The notes under the pieces are model-generated. The model was not told where the DNA came from and ran no database searches. It saw only the letters and a list, made by a program, of their open reading frames with translations. This document shows positions 53,521 to 61,262 of a DNA stretch of 64,000 bases, in pieces (position 1 is the stretch's first letter; each line of letters begins with the position of its first letter). Source of the DNA: Fusobacterium sp. GTDB lineage: Bacteria > Cyanobacteriota > Vampirovibrionia > Gastranaerophilales > Gastranaerophilaceae. The stretch lies in NCBI GenBank assembly GCA_023662905.1, contig JAMPIJ010000002.1:1-64000 (forward strand), written 5' to 3'. The position numbers and the translations under genes were made by a program.

Positions 53521-53550
53521 CGTACACCACAATATGTATTGTGTTGTACG
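53521..53550. repeat. Large inverted repeat upstream of the 52930 gene
   Basis: Two 14-nt arms (CGTACACCACAATA and TATTGTGTTGTACG) around 2 nt, with one mismatch. A related ACAACACAATACATA recurs at 53671-53685. The rest of the 53497-53780 gap holds no gene I can see. Confidence 0.65.
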
Positions 53551-53780
53551 GTAGGCCGAAAACATCGATTTATCAGACATTCCCACGAAGGAACTCCTTT
53601 AATAACTGCGTACAACAAAGAAAAATCTACATTAAAAATTTAAAGTTTTATCAACGGTTTTCCGACAGACACAACACAATACATAATAAGGTGTGTGTTA
53701 AGTTTTGTTACGTTTACGCAATTTTTCCAGCGCCAAAACCTTTATATAAATAAGGTTAGGAAAATAGGTTAGTTATATTT

Positions 53781-54425
53781 ATGTACAATGTGTATCCATA
53801 CGTATACCCGAATATGCGTACATCGCGACGCGGGGAACACGAAAATATCGGTGCAAATCTGCCGTTTAAACGCGGAGATTTGGAAGGTTATGTTGCGGCA
53901 AAAGATTTTGCGAGTAAGCCATACGCGGCCTGTACGCGGGCAAATGCTATGGCCAAAATTCACTCGGGAAATGTTCTTCGAGCCGATATGACGCCGAAAG
54001 AATATATAAATCTTCTCATAAAGCAGGGGCAGGTTCCGGACAAACATTTCAAGTACCGGCAAACGGATACCGGTTATGAGATTTCGGAAATAAATTCATG
54101 CAAGGAGGTAACCAAAAAAGTTATCTTCAACAAGCCTGAATACGATAGTGACAATCCGGTCGTGTGCAAATATTACACGCCGGATACAGGACGGCAATTC
54201 AAGGAGGTTCGATATCGCTCCGACGGCGAGATAGAAACAAAAACTGACTATGAAGATATTTTCGATGAGTCCGAAACCATTGAACAAATGCAAAAGCTGG
54301 AAGAACTTCAAAAGGCAGGGCCGCAAACGATTCCACCAGAAAGCGGCGGGAACCCGTTCATGACAGAACCGCCAGATTTGCCAAGTACTTCAAGCGGACA
54401 TAAGCTGGAATTTACCGAGCTTTAA
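53781..54425 (+). CDS. Unknown protein, 214 aa
   Basis: Not recognised. The start is Tyr/Pro-rich (MYNVYPYVYPNMRTSRRG), the middle is mixed, and a turn-rich unit (YYTPDTGRQFKEVRYRSDGEIETKTDYED) resembles the 52930 protein. The end is Pro/Ser-rich and probably disordered (PPESGGNPFMTEPPDLPSTSSG). No signal peptide and no clear ribosome site are seen. A GC-rich hairpin at 54460-54484 follows. Its base composition is a little more GC-rich than its neighbours, which could mean a separate origin. Confidence 0.72.
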   Translation: MYNVYPYVYPNMRTSRRGEHENIGANLPFKRGDLEGYVAAKDFASKPYAACTRANAMAKIHSGNVLRADMTPKEYINLLIKQGQVPDKHFKYRQTDTGYEISEINSCKEVTKKVIFNKPEYDSDNPVVCKYYTPDTGRQFKEVRYRSDGEIETKTDYEDIFDESETIEQMQKLEELQKAGPQTIPPESGGNPFMTEPPDLPSTSSGHKLEFTEL

Positions 54426-54459
54426 AGCCTTACTCCTGCCTCTGCTCGCAAAAGAGAAA

Positions 54460-54484
54460 GAGGAGGTTTTATGATAACCTCCTC
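54460..54484. terminator. Hairpin after the 53781 gene
   Basis: GAGGAGGTT / AACCTCCTC stem with a 7-nt loop. There is no T-run, so termination is uncertain. Confidence 0.45.
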
Positions 54485-54526
54485 ATAGTCAACAGAAAGG
54501 ATATTAAATTATATAATTCTTATAAA

Positions 54527-55708
54527 TTATGCTTTGTTTAATTTAGCCAAAGCTGCTGTTGCTGTTTCTTGAACGTTTTTGTCCTGATCGTTCTTAGCGA
54601 TTGTGAAGATTGTATTCAAATCTTCTTTGTATTCAGGGCGTTCAATATAGCTTAATGATTCGATTGCTGATGCTCTAACCATCGGGTTAGGGTTTGATTT
54701 CAATTGTTCAACAACTGAAACTGCGCCTGGTAATTCAGTAATCGGAACTACTTGACCTGATAATTTTTCTACTTCGTCACCGAAGAGTTTTTGCATAATT
54801 GCCATTGTGAAGAGGGCATAGCTTTTGTTTCTTTCAGCTTGTTCTTTCGGTGTCATTGTGTTAGCGAGTTCTTTTTCTGCATCAGAAACTTCTTTACCGG
54901 TCATAATTTTTTGTCTTGCTTCCATTTGTTCTTTAGAAGGGCCGACTAATTCTTTTGTATCAGCGCTCAAGATATCTGTTAAAGATTTAACAACTCTTTC
55001 GTCTAACAATTCAGTAGCTTTTTGCGGGTCTTGGTTAACCATCATTGCGATGTTTTCCATTGCTGATGCTTGTTTTTCATAGTCAGGATTTGTTAATTCT
55101 GCGATGAAAGCGTTGATATCAACTTGTGGTTTAAGTTCTTGTGGTTGTTCAACTTCAACAGCCGGTTTAGCATCTTCTGCTTTAACTTCTTCTTGCGATT
55201 TAACGTCTTGAGCAACTGCCTGAGTGATTACAGGTTCAGGAACAGCAACTGCTGATGGAGCGTTGAAGTTTTGTTGAATAACTTGCGGTTGAACTGCCGG
55301 TTGAGCAACAGGTTGTTCAGCTACCGGAGCCGGTGCAGGTTGTGGAGCTACTGCTTGCGGTTGTGCTGATTGCGCAGTGCAAATAGGGCATGTGCAAGGC
55401 ATTGTTTGTGCAGGCATGTAGTAAGGTTGTTGAGCCGCTTGCGGGTAATTATATAAATCTGCTTGCGGGTAAGAATAGTAAGGCATTGTTGGTGCTGCAT
55501 AGCCGCCTACTTGCGGTTGTTGAGCGCCAGGAGCCTGTACTGATGCGCCGTTAATTGCAATTTTTACGGCATTGTAATCCGCTTGAGGTGCTTGCGGCTG
55601 CATATACATAGGGTTTTGCATATACTGTTGTTGCTGCAAGTGATACGGATTTTGAATACTTGGTGCTTGAATCATATAATTTGTTCCTTTCAGATAACTT
55701 ATATTCAC
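54527..55708 (-). CDS. Gln/Pro/Tyr-rich protein with HEAT-like repeats, 393 aa
   Basis: Residues 1-190 are low-complexity and rich in Gln, Pro, Ala and Tyr (QQQQYMQNPMYMQPQAPQ, QPAPAPVAEQPVAQPAVQP), with one CxCPIC motif near residue 110. Residues about 195-393 are helical with HEAT-like units (PNPMVRASAIESLSYI, DKNVQETATAALAKL). Two starts are possible: GTG at 55708 with AAAGGAG 6 nt upstream, or ATG at 55675 with AAAGGA 9 nt upstream; I keep the longer one. No signal peptide is present. Disordered head plus repeat domain suggests a scaffold, but the role is unknown. Confidence 0.82.
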   Translation of the reverse strand: MNISYLKGTNYMIQAPSIQNPYHLQQQQYMQNPMYMQPQAPQADYNAVKIAINGASVQAPGAQQPQVGGYAAPTMPYYSYPQADLYNYPQAAQQPYYMPAQTMPCTCPICTAQSAQPQAVAPQPAPAPVAEQPVAQPAVQPQVIQQNFNAPSAVAVPEPVITQAVAQDVKSQEEVKAEDAKPAVEVEQPQELKPQVDINAFIAELTNPDYEKQASAMENIAMMVNQDPQKATELLDERVVKSLTDILSADTKELVGPSKEQMEARQKIMTGKEVSDAEKELANTMTPKEQAERNKSYALFTMAIMQKLFGDEVEKLSGQVVPITELPGAVSVVEQLKSNPNPMVRASAIESLSYIERPEYKEDLNTIFTIAKNDQDKNVQETATAALAKLNKA

Positions 55709-55836
55709 TTTCTACTCCTTTAATATCCCTCAAGAAAAAAAATTGCTAAATTTATCGATTTTTTTAATAATTCTTAACAATGTCCCTGAATCAACTAAAA
55801 GAAATAAAATAGATATATTTACATAACTTTATTGTA

Positions 55837-55866
55837 TTACAATAAAACTTATTTTTATGATATAAT
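55837..55866 (+). promoter_or_regulatory. Promoter of the transketolase-ftsEX unit
   Basis: TTACAA (55837-55842), 18 nt, extended -10 TGaTATAAT (TATAAT at 55861-55866). Confidence 0.5.
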
Positions 55867-55908
55867 GTGATTGTTGTTACATTGTTTTACAAATTAATGG
55901 GGGGTATG

Positions 55909-56853
55909 ATGTCCGTGAACACGAAAGAAAGACGCTCAATACGTAATGTTTTCGGTGAAACTTTAGCAAAACTCGGTGAAACCAATAAAGATATTGTTGT
56001 TTTAGATGCGGATCTGGCATGCTCAACTCAAACCCAAATTTTTGGAAAGAAGTTTCCAGACAGATTTTTTGACGCAGGAATCGCAGAACAGGATATGGTA
56101 GCAACTGCCGCAGGACTGGCTTCTGCCGGTAAAATTCCTTTTGCGGCAACTTTTGCGATATTCGCGACAGGAAGAACTTACGACCAGATTAGAAACTCTG
56201 TTGCATACCCGAAACTTAACGTTAAAATCGTCGGAACACACGGCGGTGTAACGGTCGGCGAAGACGGCGCAAGCCATCAGGCGCTCGAAGATGTTGCGCT
56301 CATGCGCTCAATTCCTAATATGATGGTAATCGTTCCATCTGACTGCAAAGAGTGCGAAGAAGTTATAAAATTCGCCGCTGAATACAAAGGCCCGATGTAC
56401 ATTAGACTTGCACGCACAAACCTCATCGATCTTTTCGATGAAAATTATAAATTCAACCCGTACACAGCTTCTGTCTTGAGAGAAGGGAAAGATTTTACCG
56501 TAATTTCTAACGGTGAAACCCTTGCGGAAGTAATTATGGCCGCTGATATTCTCAAAGAAAAGGGCATTGAAATCGAAATCATAAGCATGCCTGTAATCAA
56601 ACCTATAGATACAAATACTATAATTAAAAGCGCAGAAAAAACAGGTTATGTCGTAACAGTTGAAAACCACTCTGTAATAAATGGTCTTGGAAGCGCTGTT
56701 TGTGAAGTTTTATCAGAAAAGCTTCCGACCCGCGTTCACAGAATCGGTGTTCACGATGAATTCGGCCAAAGCGGAAAATGGGCTGAACTTATGGCTCATT
56801 ACGGACTCACTGCAGAAAAAATAGCTTTACAAATAGAAGAATTAAGGAAATAA
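55909..56853 (+). CDS. Transketolase C-terminal subunit
   Basis: The pyrimidine-binding and C-terminal half of a split transketolase. DAGIAEQDMVATAAGLASAG near residue 57 carries the Glu that activates thiamine diphosphate, followed by GTHGGVTVGEDGASHQALED near 105 and a C-terminal domain with VENHSVINGLGSAV. The N-terminal (TPP phosphate-binding) subunit is not in the window, and the upstream gene is on the other strand. I start at the ATG at 55909; GTG at 55915 is also possible because the GGGGGG ribosome site is close. ftsE follows after one base. Confidence 0.9.
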   Translation: MSVNTKERRSIRNVFGETLAKLGETNKDIVVLDADLACSTQTQIFGKKFPDRFFDAGIAEQDMVATAAGLASAGKIPFAATFAIFATGRTYDQIRNSVAYPKLNVKIVGTHGGVTVGEDGASHQALEDVALMRSIPNMMVIVPSDCKECEEVIKFAAEYKGPMYIRLARTNLIDLFDENYKFNPYTASVLREGKDFTVISNGETLAEVIMAADILKEKGIEIEIISMPVIKPIDTNTIIKSAEKTGYVVTVENHSVINGLGSAVCEVLSEKLPTRVHRIGVHDEFGQSGKWAELMAHYGLTAEKIALQIEELRK

Positions 56854-56854
56854 C

Positions 56855-57535
56855 ATGATTCAATTCAGAAATGTAACCAAAAAATATAAAAACGGCAAAT
56901 ACGCCCTAAATAATATTAACCTTGATATTGCTCCGGGGGAATTTGTTTTCGTCGTAGGCGCTTCCGGTGCCGGCAAATCAACTTTGATGAAGCTTCTGTA
57001 TCACGAAGAAGTTCCGACATCAGGGTTTGTAACAATCTGCGGCAAAGATATCGGACAGCTTAAAAATGACGAAGTTCCGATTTTGAGAAGACAGATGGGT
57101 ATCGTTTTTCAGGACTACAAACTTCTACAAAACAAAACCGTTTACGACAACGTCGCATACGTTATCAGAACGCTCGGAATAAGCACAAAAGAAATCCGCT
57201 CACGTGTTACAAGTGCCTTGAGCGTTGTAGGTTTAAGCGATAAACTAACAGCTTACCCTGGAGAACTCTCAGGCGGCGAACAACAAAGAGTCGGGATCGC
57301 AAGAGCGCTCGTCAGCGGCCCTAGATTACTCATCGCGGACGAACCGACAGGAAACCTCGATCCGACAAACTCCATGGAAATTATGCAAATCTTAGACCAG
57401 ATTAACCAGAGAGGTATTACAGTTATCGTTTCAACTCACGATGAAGTAATGGTTAACTATATGAGAAAACGCGTTATAACACTCGGTTTCGGCGAAATTA
57501 TTAGAGATAAACAAGCAGGTACCTATGAACAATAG
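56855..57535 (+). CDS. ftsE: Cell division ATP-binding protein FtsE
   Basis: ATPase of the FtsEX complex, which controls peptidoglycan hydrolases at the septum. It is 226 aa. Walker A is GASGAGKSTLMK near residue 36, the signature LSGGEQQRVGIARAL near 137, Walker B LLIADEPTGNLDP near 158, and the switch His lies in VSTHD near 194. It overlaps ftsX by 11 nt, the usual arrangement. Confidence 0.96.
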   Translation: MIQFRNVTKKYKNGKYALNNINLDIAPGEFVFVVGASGAGKSTLMKLLYHEEVPTSGFVTICGKDIGQLKNDEVPILRRQMGIVFQDYKLLQNKTVYDNVAYVIRTLGISTKEIRSRVTSALSVVGLSDKLTAYPGELSGGEQQRVGIARALVSGPRLLIADEPTGNLDPTNSMEIMQILDQINQRGITVIVSTHDEVMVNYMRKRVITLGFGEIIRDKQAGTYEQ

Positions 57536-58439
57536 TAAAATGAGAATAAGACACAACGCTAAAAAACATCATTCAACAAGCGATAAAATGTGCGAAGTCA
57601 GAATTTTATACAGACTTGTAAAAGAAGCCATTAACGATTTAAAAGGAACAGGGCTTCTGGTTAACATCGTTATCATCACGACAATGACGGCGATTTTGAC
57701 AATTTTCGGCGTATTCTTCCGCTCTACATTGTCTATTTCATCATTTGCAAAAGAACTCGGAAAAGTTCTTGAGGTTTCTGTTTACTTGAAAAACGATTCT
57801 AATATAGATTACGCGACAAAACAAATCGAAGAAATCGACCACGTAACCAAAATTACACTTGTTCCAAAACAAGTTTCTTGGAATTCATTGAAAAAAGAAC
57901 TTGATTTGCCGGATATTACAAACCCGCTTCCTGACACACTTCACGTCAGAATCGACAAACCTGCAAATGTTGAAGCCGTATGTGATTCCGTCAAAAAACT
58001 GTCTTATGTCGAAGACGTAAACTATGCAAAGGATTTAGCAGAAAAAATCAACACAGCAAATAATATCCTCTCGCATTTGATGTTTGTTGTTGTTGCGGTA
58101 ATAGGTATATTAACGATAACAATTATCAATAACACAATTTTGCTTGTAATCCAATCACGCAAAGATGAAATTGAAATCATGCGATTAATGGGTGTAAGCA
58201 ACTGGTACATAAGATTTCCACTATTATTGCAGGGCGCATATTACGGATTTATGGGCGCTTTAATCTCAATTATCCCTGTTTATATGGTTCACAAACACCT
58301 GATGACGGTGCATAACTTCTTCTTTGTACCTAGTGCAGACTATGCGCTAAACCTTGTTATATTAACTGTTTTCCTTGTCGGTATGGTGTTTGGTGCCGGC
58401 GGAAGCTTTATTTGTATCAAAAAACACCTTCAGGTTTAG
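57525..58439 (+). CDS. ftsX: Cell division protein FtsX
   Basis: Membrane partner of FtsE, 304 aa. A basic cytoplasmic start is followed by a first membrane helix near residue 45 (LLVNIVIITTMTAILTIFGVFF), a periplasmic loop of about 115 residues, and three further helices (FVVVAVIGILTITIINNTILL, GAYYGFMGALISIIPVYM, LVILTVFLVGMVFGAGGSF). The four-helix topology fits FtsX. It lies just before the REC/GGDEF-like gene. Confidence 0.94.
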   Translation: MNNSKMRIRHNAKKHHSTSDKMCEVRILYRLVKEAINDLKGTGLLVNIVIITTMTAILTIFGVFFRSTLSISSFAKELGKVLEVSVYLKNDSNIDYATKQIEEIDHVTKITLVPKQVSWNSLKKELDLPDITNPLPDTLHVRIDKPANVEAVCDSVKKLSYVEDVNYAKDLAEKINTANNILSHLMFVVVAVIGILTITIINNTILLVIQSRKDEIEIMRLMGVSNWYIRFPLLLQGAYYGFMGALISIIPVYMVHKHLMTVHNFFFVPSADYALNLVILTVFLVGMVFGAGGSFICIKKHLQV

Positions 58440-58442
58440 TAT

Positions 58443-59612
58443 ATGAGTAAAATTGCAATAATATCAGAAAGAGCTGAAGTTATCGCCTCGCTTGAGGCTA
58501 AATTGGTTTTGCTGCGCGAAAATGATTCTATTGTAAAATGCAAAACGTCTGAAATGTACAAACAATCAGCGAATTGTGACATAATATTGTTCCACACCGA
58601 CAAAATAGATGATATTACTCTGACTGCGATATCTAATCTTAAAAAGCCAAACAACGCTTTAATTTTGTTATCAGATGAAATAGATTCTAAAGCCTTATTA
58701 AACGCTTACGACACAGGGGCCAACGATTTTTGCGCAACGACAGTAACAAATTTTGAACTTCTAATCAAAATTATCAACGCTAAAAAGGCATTAAAATGCG
58801 CTAAAACAATCGAACGTTTCAAAAAACAACTCCGCGATAAAGGCGTTATGAAACAAAATTCTGATATTTACACTCACATCAACGAAGTTGTAAACGCTAA
58901 TTTTTACGCAGAAATACTAAATGCAACAATTTTAGCCATCAGCATAGAAGACAATACTGATATAGAACCACGGCTTCAAACACTGCTTCGCGCCTCAGAT
59001 TTTATCATTAACTATGACGATTATAAATATTTGCTGATTCTGCCTGAAACAGAGCTTAAAAATGGCGAAATAGTGTTTGAAAAGCTAAAGAAAAGACTTG
59101 GCGCCGACATTACAGGAATTTTATTCAAATACAATGAAGAATCCTCAAAAGAACTTCTATCTAAGCTTAAAAGGTTAGAAATTCAACGAGAAGAGCAGAA
59201 ACTTACGCTTCTCACCGACGATAAATTGGAAGAAACCGAATCTGATTGGTTAATGGATGAAAAATCTGAAACCGGCAATTTCAAACTTTTCCAGAATATT
59301 TATAATAATAAGAGCGAAAATGTCATAGAACCGGCGTTTTACAGAACCAAACAAAAATACGAGAAGAATTTTCAAAACACTAAAATTAAGTATTATACAG
59401 ACAAAAACAGGGCAGAATTTCTGCTGATAAATTTTGATCAGACGAATTCATTCCAAATAATATACAAAAACAGTGCAAAAGTTGGGATTCAAATGCAATA
59501 CAGCGGCCTTGACGCACCGGAGAATGAAACTTTTGAACTTCCGTTCTCAAAATTAAACATAAGAAGTCTGTGCGATCTTCTAGAAAAATTTATTAACATA
59601 GGAGCCAAATAA
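58443..59612 (+). CDS. Receiver-like plus degenerate GGDEF protein, 389 aa
   Basis: The N-terminal about 120 residues have the layout of a response-regulator receiver (IAIISERAEVIASLEAKL, DIILFHTDKIDDITL, LILLSDEIDSKALLNAYDTGANDFCATTV), but the usual acidic pocket and phospho-Asp are not clear. The middle part LLRASDFIINYDDYKYLLILPETE matches GGDEF domains with the GGDEF signature replaced by YDDYK, so it should not make cyclic-di-GMP. A third part of about 130 residues is unknown. It follows ftsX by 3 nt. It may act as a binding or scaffolding regulator. Confidence 0.7.
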   Translation: MSKIAIISERAEVIASLEAKLVLLRENDSIVKCKTSEMYKQSANCDIILFHTDKIDDITLTAISNLKKPNNALILLSDEIDSKALLNAYDTGANDFCATTVTNFELLIKIINAKKALKCAKTIERFKKQLRDKGVMKQNSDIYTHINEVVNANFYAEILNATILAISIEDNTDIEPRLQTLLRASDFIINYDDYKYLLILPETELKNGEIVFEKLKKRLGADITGILFKYNEESSKELLSKLKRLEIQREEQKLTLLTDDKLEETESDWLMDEKSETGNFKLFQNIYNNKSENVIEPAFYRTKQKYEKNFQNTKIKYYTDKNRAEFLLINFDQTNSFQIIYKNSAKVGIQMQYSGLDAPENETFELPFSKLNIRSLCDLLEKFINIGAK

Positions 59613-60149
59613 ATGAGTTTATTAAACGTAGAAAACTGCCTGCTAGTGGCAATAGATTTCCAAGAACGCCTTGTTGGCATGCTCGAAAAACCTGACTGTG
59701 CCGTAAAAATGGAGAAATTAATCACCGCAGCCGGTATCCTAAAGATACCGACAATTGTAACGGAACAATACCCACAAGGATTGGGCAAAACCGTTACAAA
59801 TATTGATGTTTCGGGCGCTACCGTTATCGAAAAAACAGCATTTTCTGCAATGCAGCAAGAGGAATTTAAGACTGCCGTAGAAGCCAGCGGAAAGAAACAA
59901 ATCATCATCGGCGGCATTGAAACTCACATCTGCGTACACCAGACTGTCGCAGAATTAATCGAGGCTGGATACGAGGTTTACGTGGTTAAAGACGCCTGCG
60001 CGAGCCGCAACAAGGCTGAATTTAAGGCCGGAATTGAAGCGATGAAACAGAACGGGGCAAAGATAACATGTCTTGAAATAGTTCTTTTTGAACTGCTTCG
60101 CACCTCACGGAATCCAAACTTCAAACCAATCCAAGCATTAATCAAATAA
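59613..60149 (+). CDS. Isochorismatase-family cysteine hydrolase
   Basis: A 178-aa cysteine hydrolase. The triad is visible: Asp in VAIDFQERL near residue 14, Lys in VIEKTAFSAM near 73 and Cys in GIETHICVHQTVAELIEAGY near 107. The closest resemblance is to YcaC-like members, whose substrates are mostly unknown; a role in siderophore synthesis is not suggested by the neighbours. It follows directly on the REC/GGDEF gene and ends at a terminator shared with prepilin copy 5. Confidence 0.9.
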   Translation: MSLLNVENCLLVAIDFQERLVGMLEKPDCAVKMEKLITAAGILKIPTIVTEQYPQGLGKTVTNIDVSGATVIEKTAFSAMQQEEFKTAVEASGKKQIIIGGIETHICVHQTVAELIEAGYEVYVVKDACASRNKAEFKAGIEAMKQNGAKITCLEIVLFELLRTSRNPNFKPIQALIK

Positions 60150-60178
60150 AAAAGGAGCCTTACGGCTCCTTTTTTTTA
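60148..60178. terminator. Bidirectional terminator, hydrolase / prepilin copy 5
   Basis: AAAGGAGCC / GGCTCCTTT stem with A-runs and T-runs on the two sides. Confidence 0.88.
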
Positions 60179-61192
60179 TCGTTTTACACACCTTACGGAA
60201 TTACCGTGGGTTTTATTTTGAGCAAAAGCATACAAGCCGGTATAAACTACACTCCAATTTAAGGTTGAAGAAACGGTCGAAGATGTCCAATAATGGTTAT
60301 CTGTAGCTGAAAAAGCCGCGAGTCTTTTATTGTAAAAGACTGACATTAATTCTTCAATATTCGGTAACCTCATTTCTGAATCAAAATTACGACATTCTTT
60401 ATTACCACTAGAAACATTATGCATCCCTGAAACATCACGAATTGCAGGATACGGCGCAACAACATGTGAATCTGTAGAATAAAACGCCGTCATAAACCCG
60501 ATATCTTTTCCGACAGTATTCGGCCCTTTGCTTCCGTTCAAATCAAACACAAAATTGACGCACATCATAGGTAAAATTTTATATGTTCCTTCGCCTAATA
60601 ACTGGTTACTACCGCAAGACGGATTATAATACACTAGAATACTTTCACCATTTGCAGTTTCAAACGCTGCAGCCTTTGTGTTAAAAACGGGATAACTAGA
60701 CAACTCTGTACCATCATTATTCGTAAGCGGACAAAAATCATCTAATTCTTCAATATCACTTAAATTAATCGGCCCACCATTAAGTGTTCCGCCATCCATC
60801 GGAGTAATTTTTTCGGGAAGCCCGCAGTCAGTTAAACTCCCCGCCGCGCAGATATTGTTAATTTTCAGAACTTTAGAAAGTCCATTAGTAATAAAAGTTT
60901 CTGCCGCAGTATCGACCGCTGACGCAGAAGATGTCGCATCAGTCGTGGTTCCATAGCCATTCAATGCCGGCATAAGAGAAATTGCCTGCGACATACGAGC
61001 ATATAAGGCTTTTCGCTGCGTGTTCCAAGTTCGCTCGTTAATGTTTCCAGTGAGCGACGGAAGCGTTATCGCCGCAACAACACCGATAATTGTTAATGAT
61101 AATAAAATTTCTGCCATCGTGAATCCGGCAGACAGGCGGCTAAGAAAACTCCCCCCCCCCCCTGCAAAAATGTTCATAAGTTTGTTTTTCAT
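60176..61192 (-). CDS. Prepilin-like protein, copy 5 (G-tract 12, ON)
   Basis: Full-length in-frame prepilin, 338 aa, from the ATG at 61192 with AAAGGA 8 nt upstream. The leader reads MKNKLMNIFA, four Gly from the tract, then SFLSRLSAG. Cleavage is predicted before FTMAEILLSLTIIGVVAA, with Gly at -1 and Glu at +5. The mature part carries paired Cys (NNICAAGSLTDCGL), MMCVNFVFDLNGSKGPNTVGKD and a C-terminal lectin-like region (MRLPNIEELMSVFYN, NHYWTSSTVSS, NSVRCVKR). The protein would be inserted in the inner membrane and assembled into, or at the tip of, a type IV-like pilus. Its -35 box lies within the hairpin that ends the PAP2-like gene. Confidence 0.92.
   Translation of the reverse strand: MKNKLMNIFAGGGGSFLSRLSAGFTMAEILLSLTIIGVVAAITLPSLTGNINERTWNTQRKALYARMSQAISLMPALNGYGTTTDATSSASAVDTAAETFITNGLSKVLKINNICAAGSLTDCGLPEKITPMDGGTLNGGPINLSDIEELDDFCPLTNNDGTELSSYPVFNTKAAAFETANGESILVYYNPSCGSNQLLGEGTYKILPMMCVNFVFDLNGSKGPNTVGKDIGFMTAFYSTDSHVVAPYPAIRDVSGMHNVSSGNKECRNFDSEMRLPNIEELMSVFYNKRLAAFSATDNHYWTSSTVSSTLNWSVVYTGLYAFAQNKTHGNSVRCVKR
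61151..61162 (-). repeat. Homopolymer tract, 12 G (prepilin copy 5)
   Basis: Twelve C on the plus strand, encoding four Gly in the leader; the in-frame length. Confidence 0.9.
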
Positions 61193-61213
61193 AAGTCCAT
61201 CCTTTCTATTCGT

Positions 61214-61242
61214 AGTTTAAACCATGTTTATAAAAATATCAA
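61214..61242 (-). promoter_or_regulatory. Promoter of prepilin copy 5
   Basis: TTGATA (61242..61237), 17 nt with AAACATG at spacer positions 8-14, TAAACT (61219..61214). Confidence 0.75.
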
Positions 61243-61262
61243 GGGGGTAAGCCCTTGATATT
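61235..61262 (-). terminator. Terminator after the PAP2-like gene, containing a prepilin -35 box
   Basis: AATATCAAGGG / CCCTTGATATT stem with a 6-nt loop, followed on the minus strand by TTTTTAT. One arm includes the -35 box of prepilin copy 5. Confidence 0.8.

Noticed and set aside
40882-61192. A diversity-generating retroelement acting on the lectin-like pilin domains
   Set aside because: No reverse transcriptase and no template repeat were seen in the window, and differences between copies are not limited to adenine positions as far as I can judge by eye.
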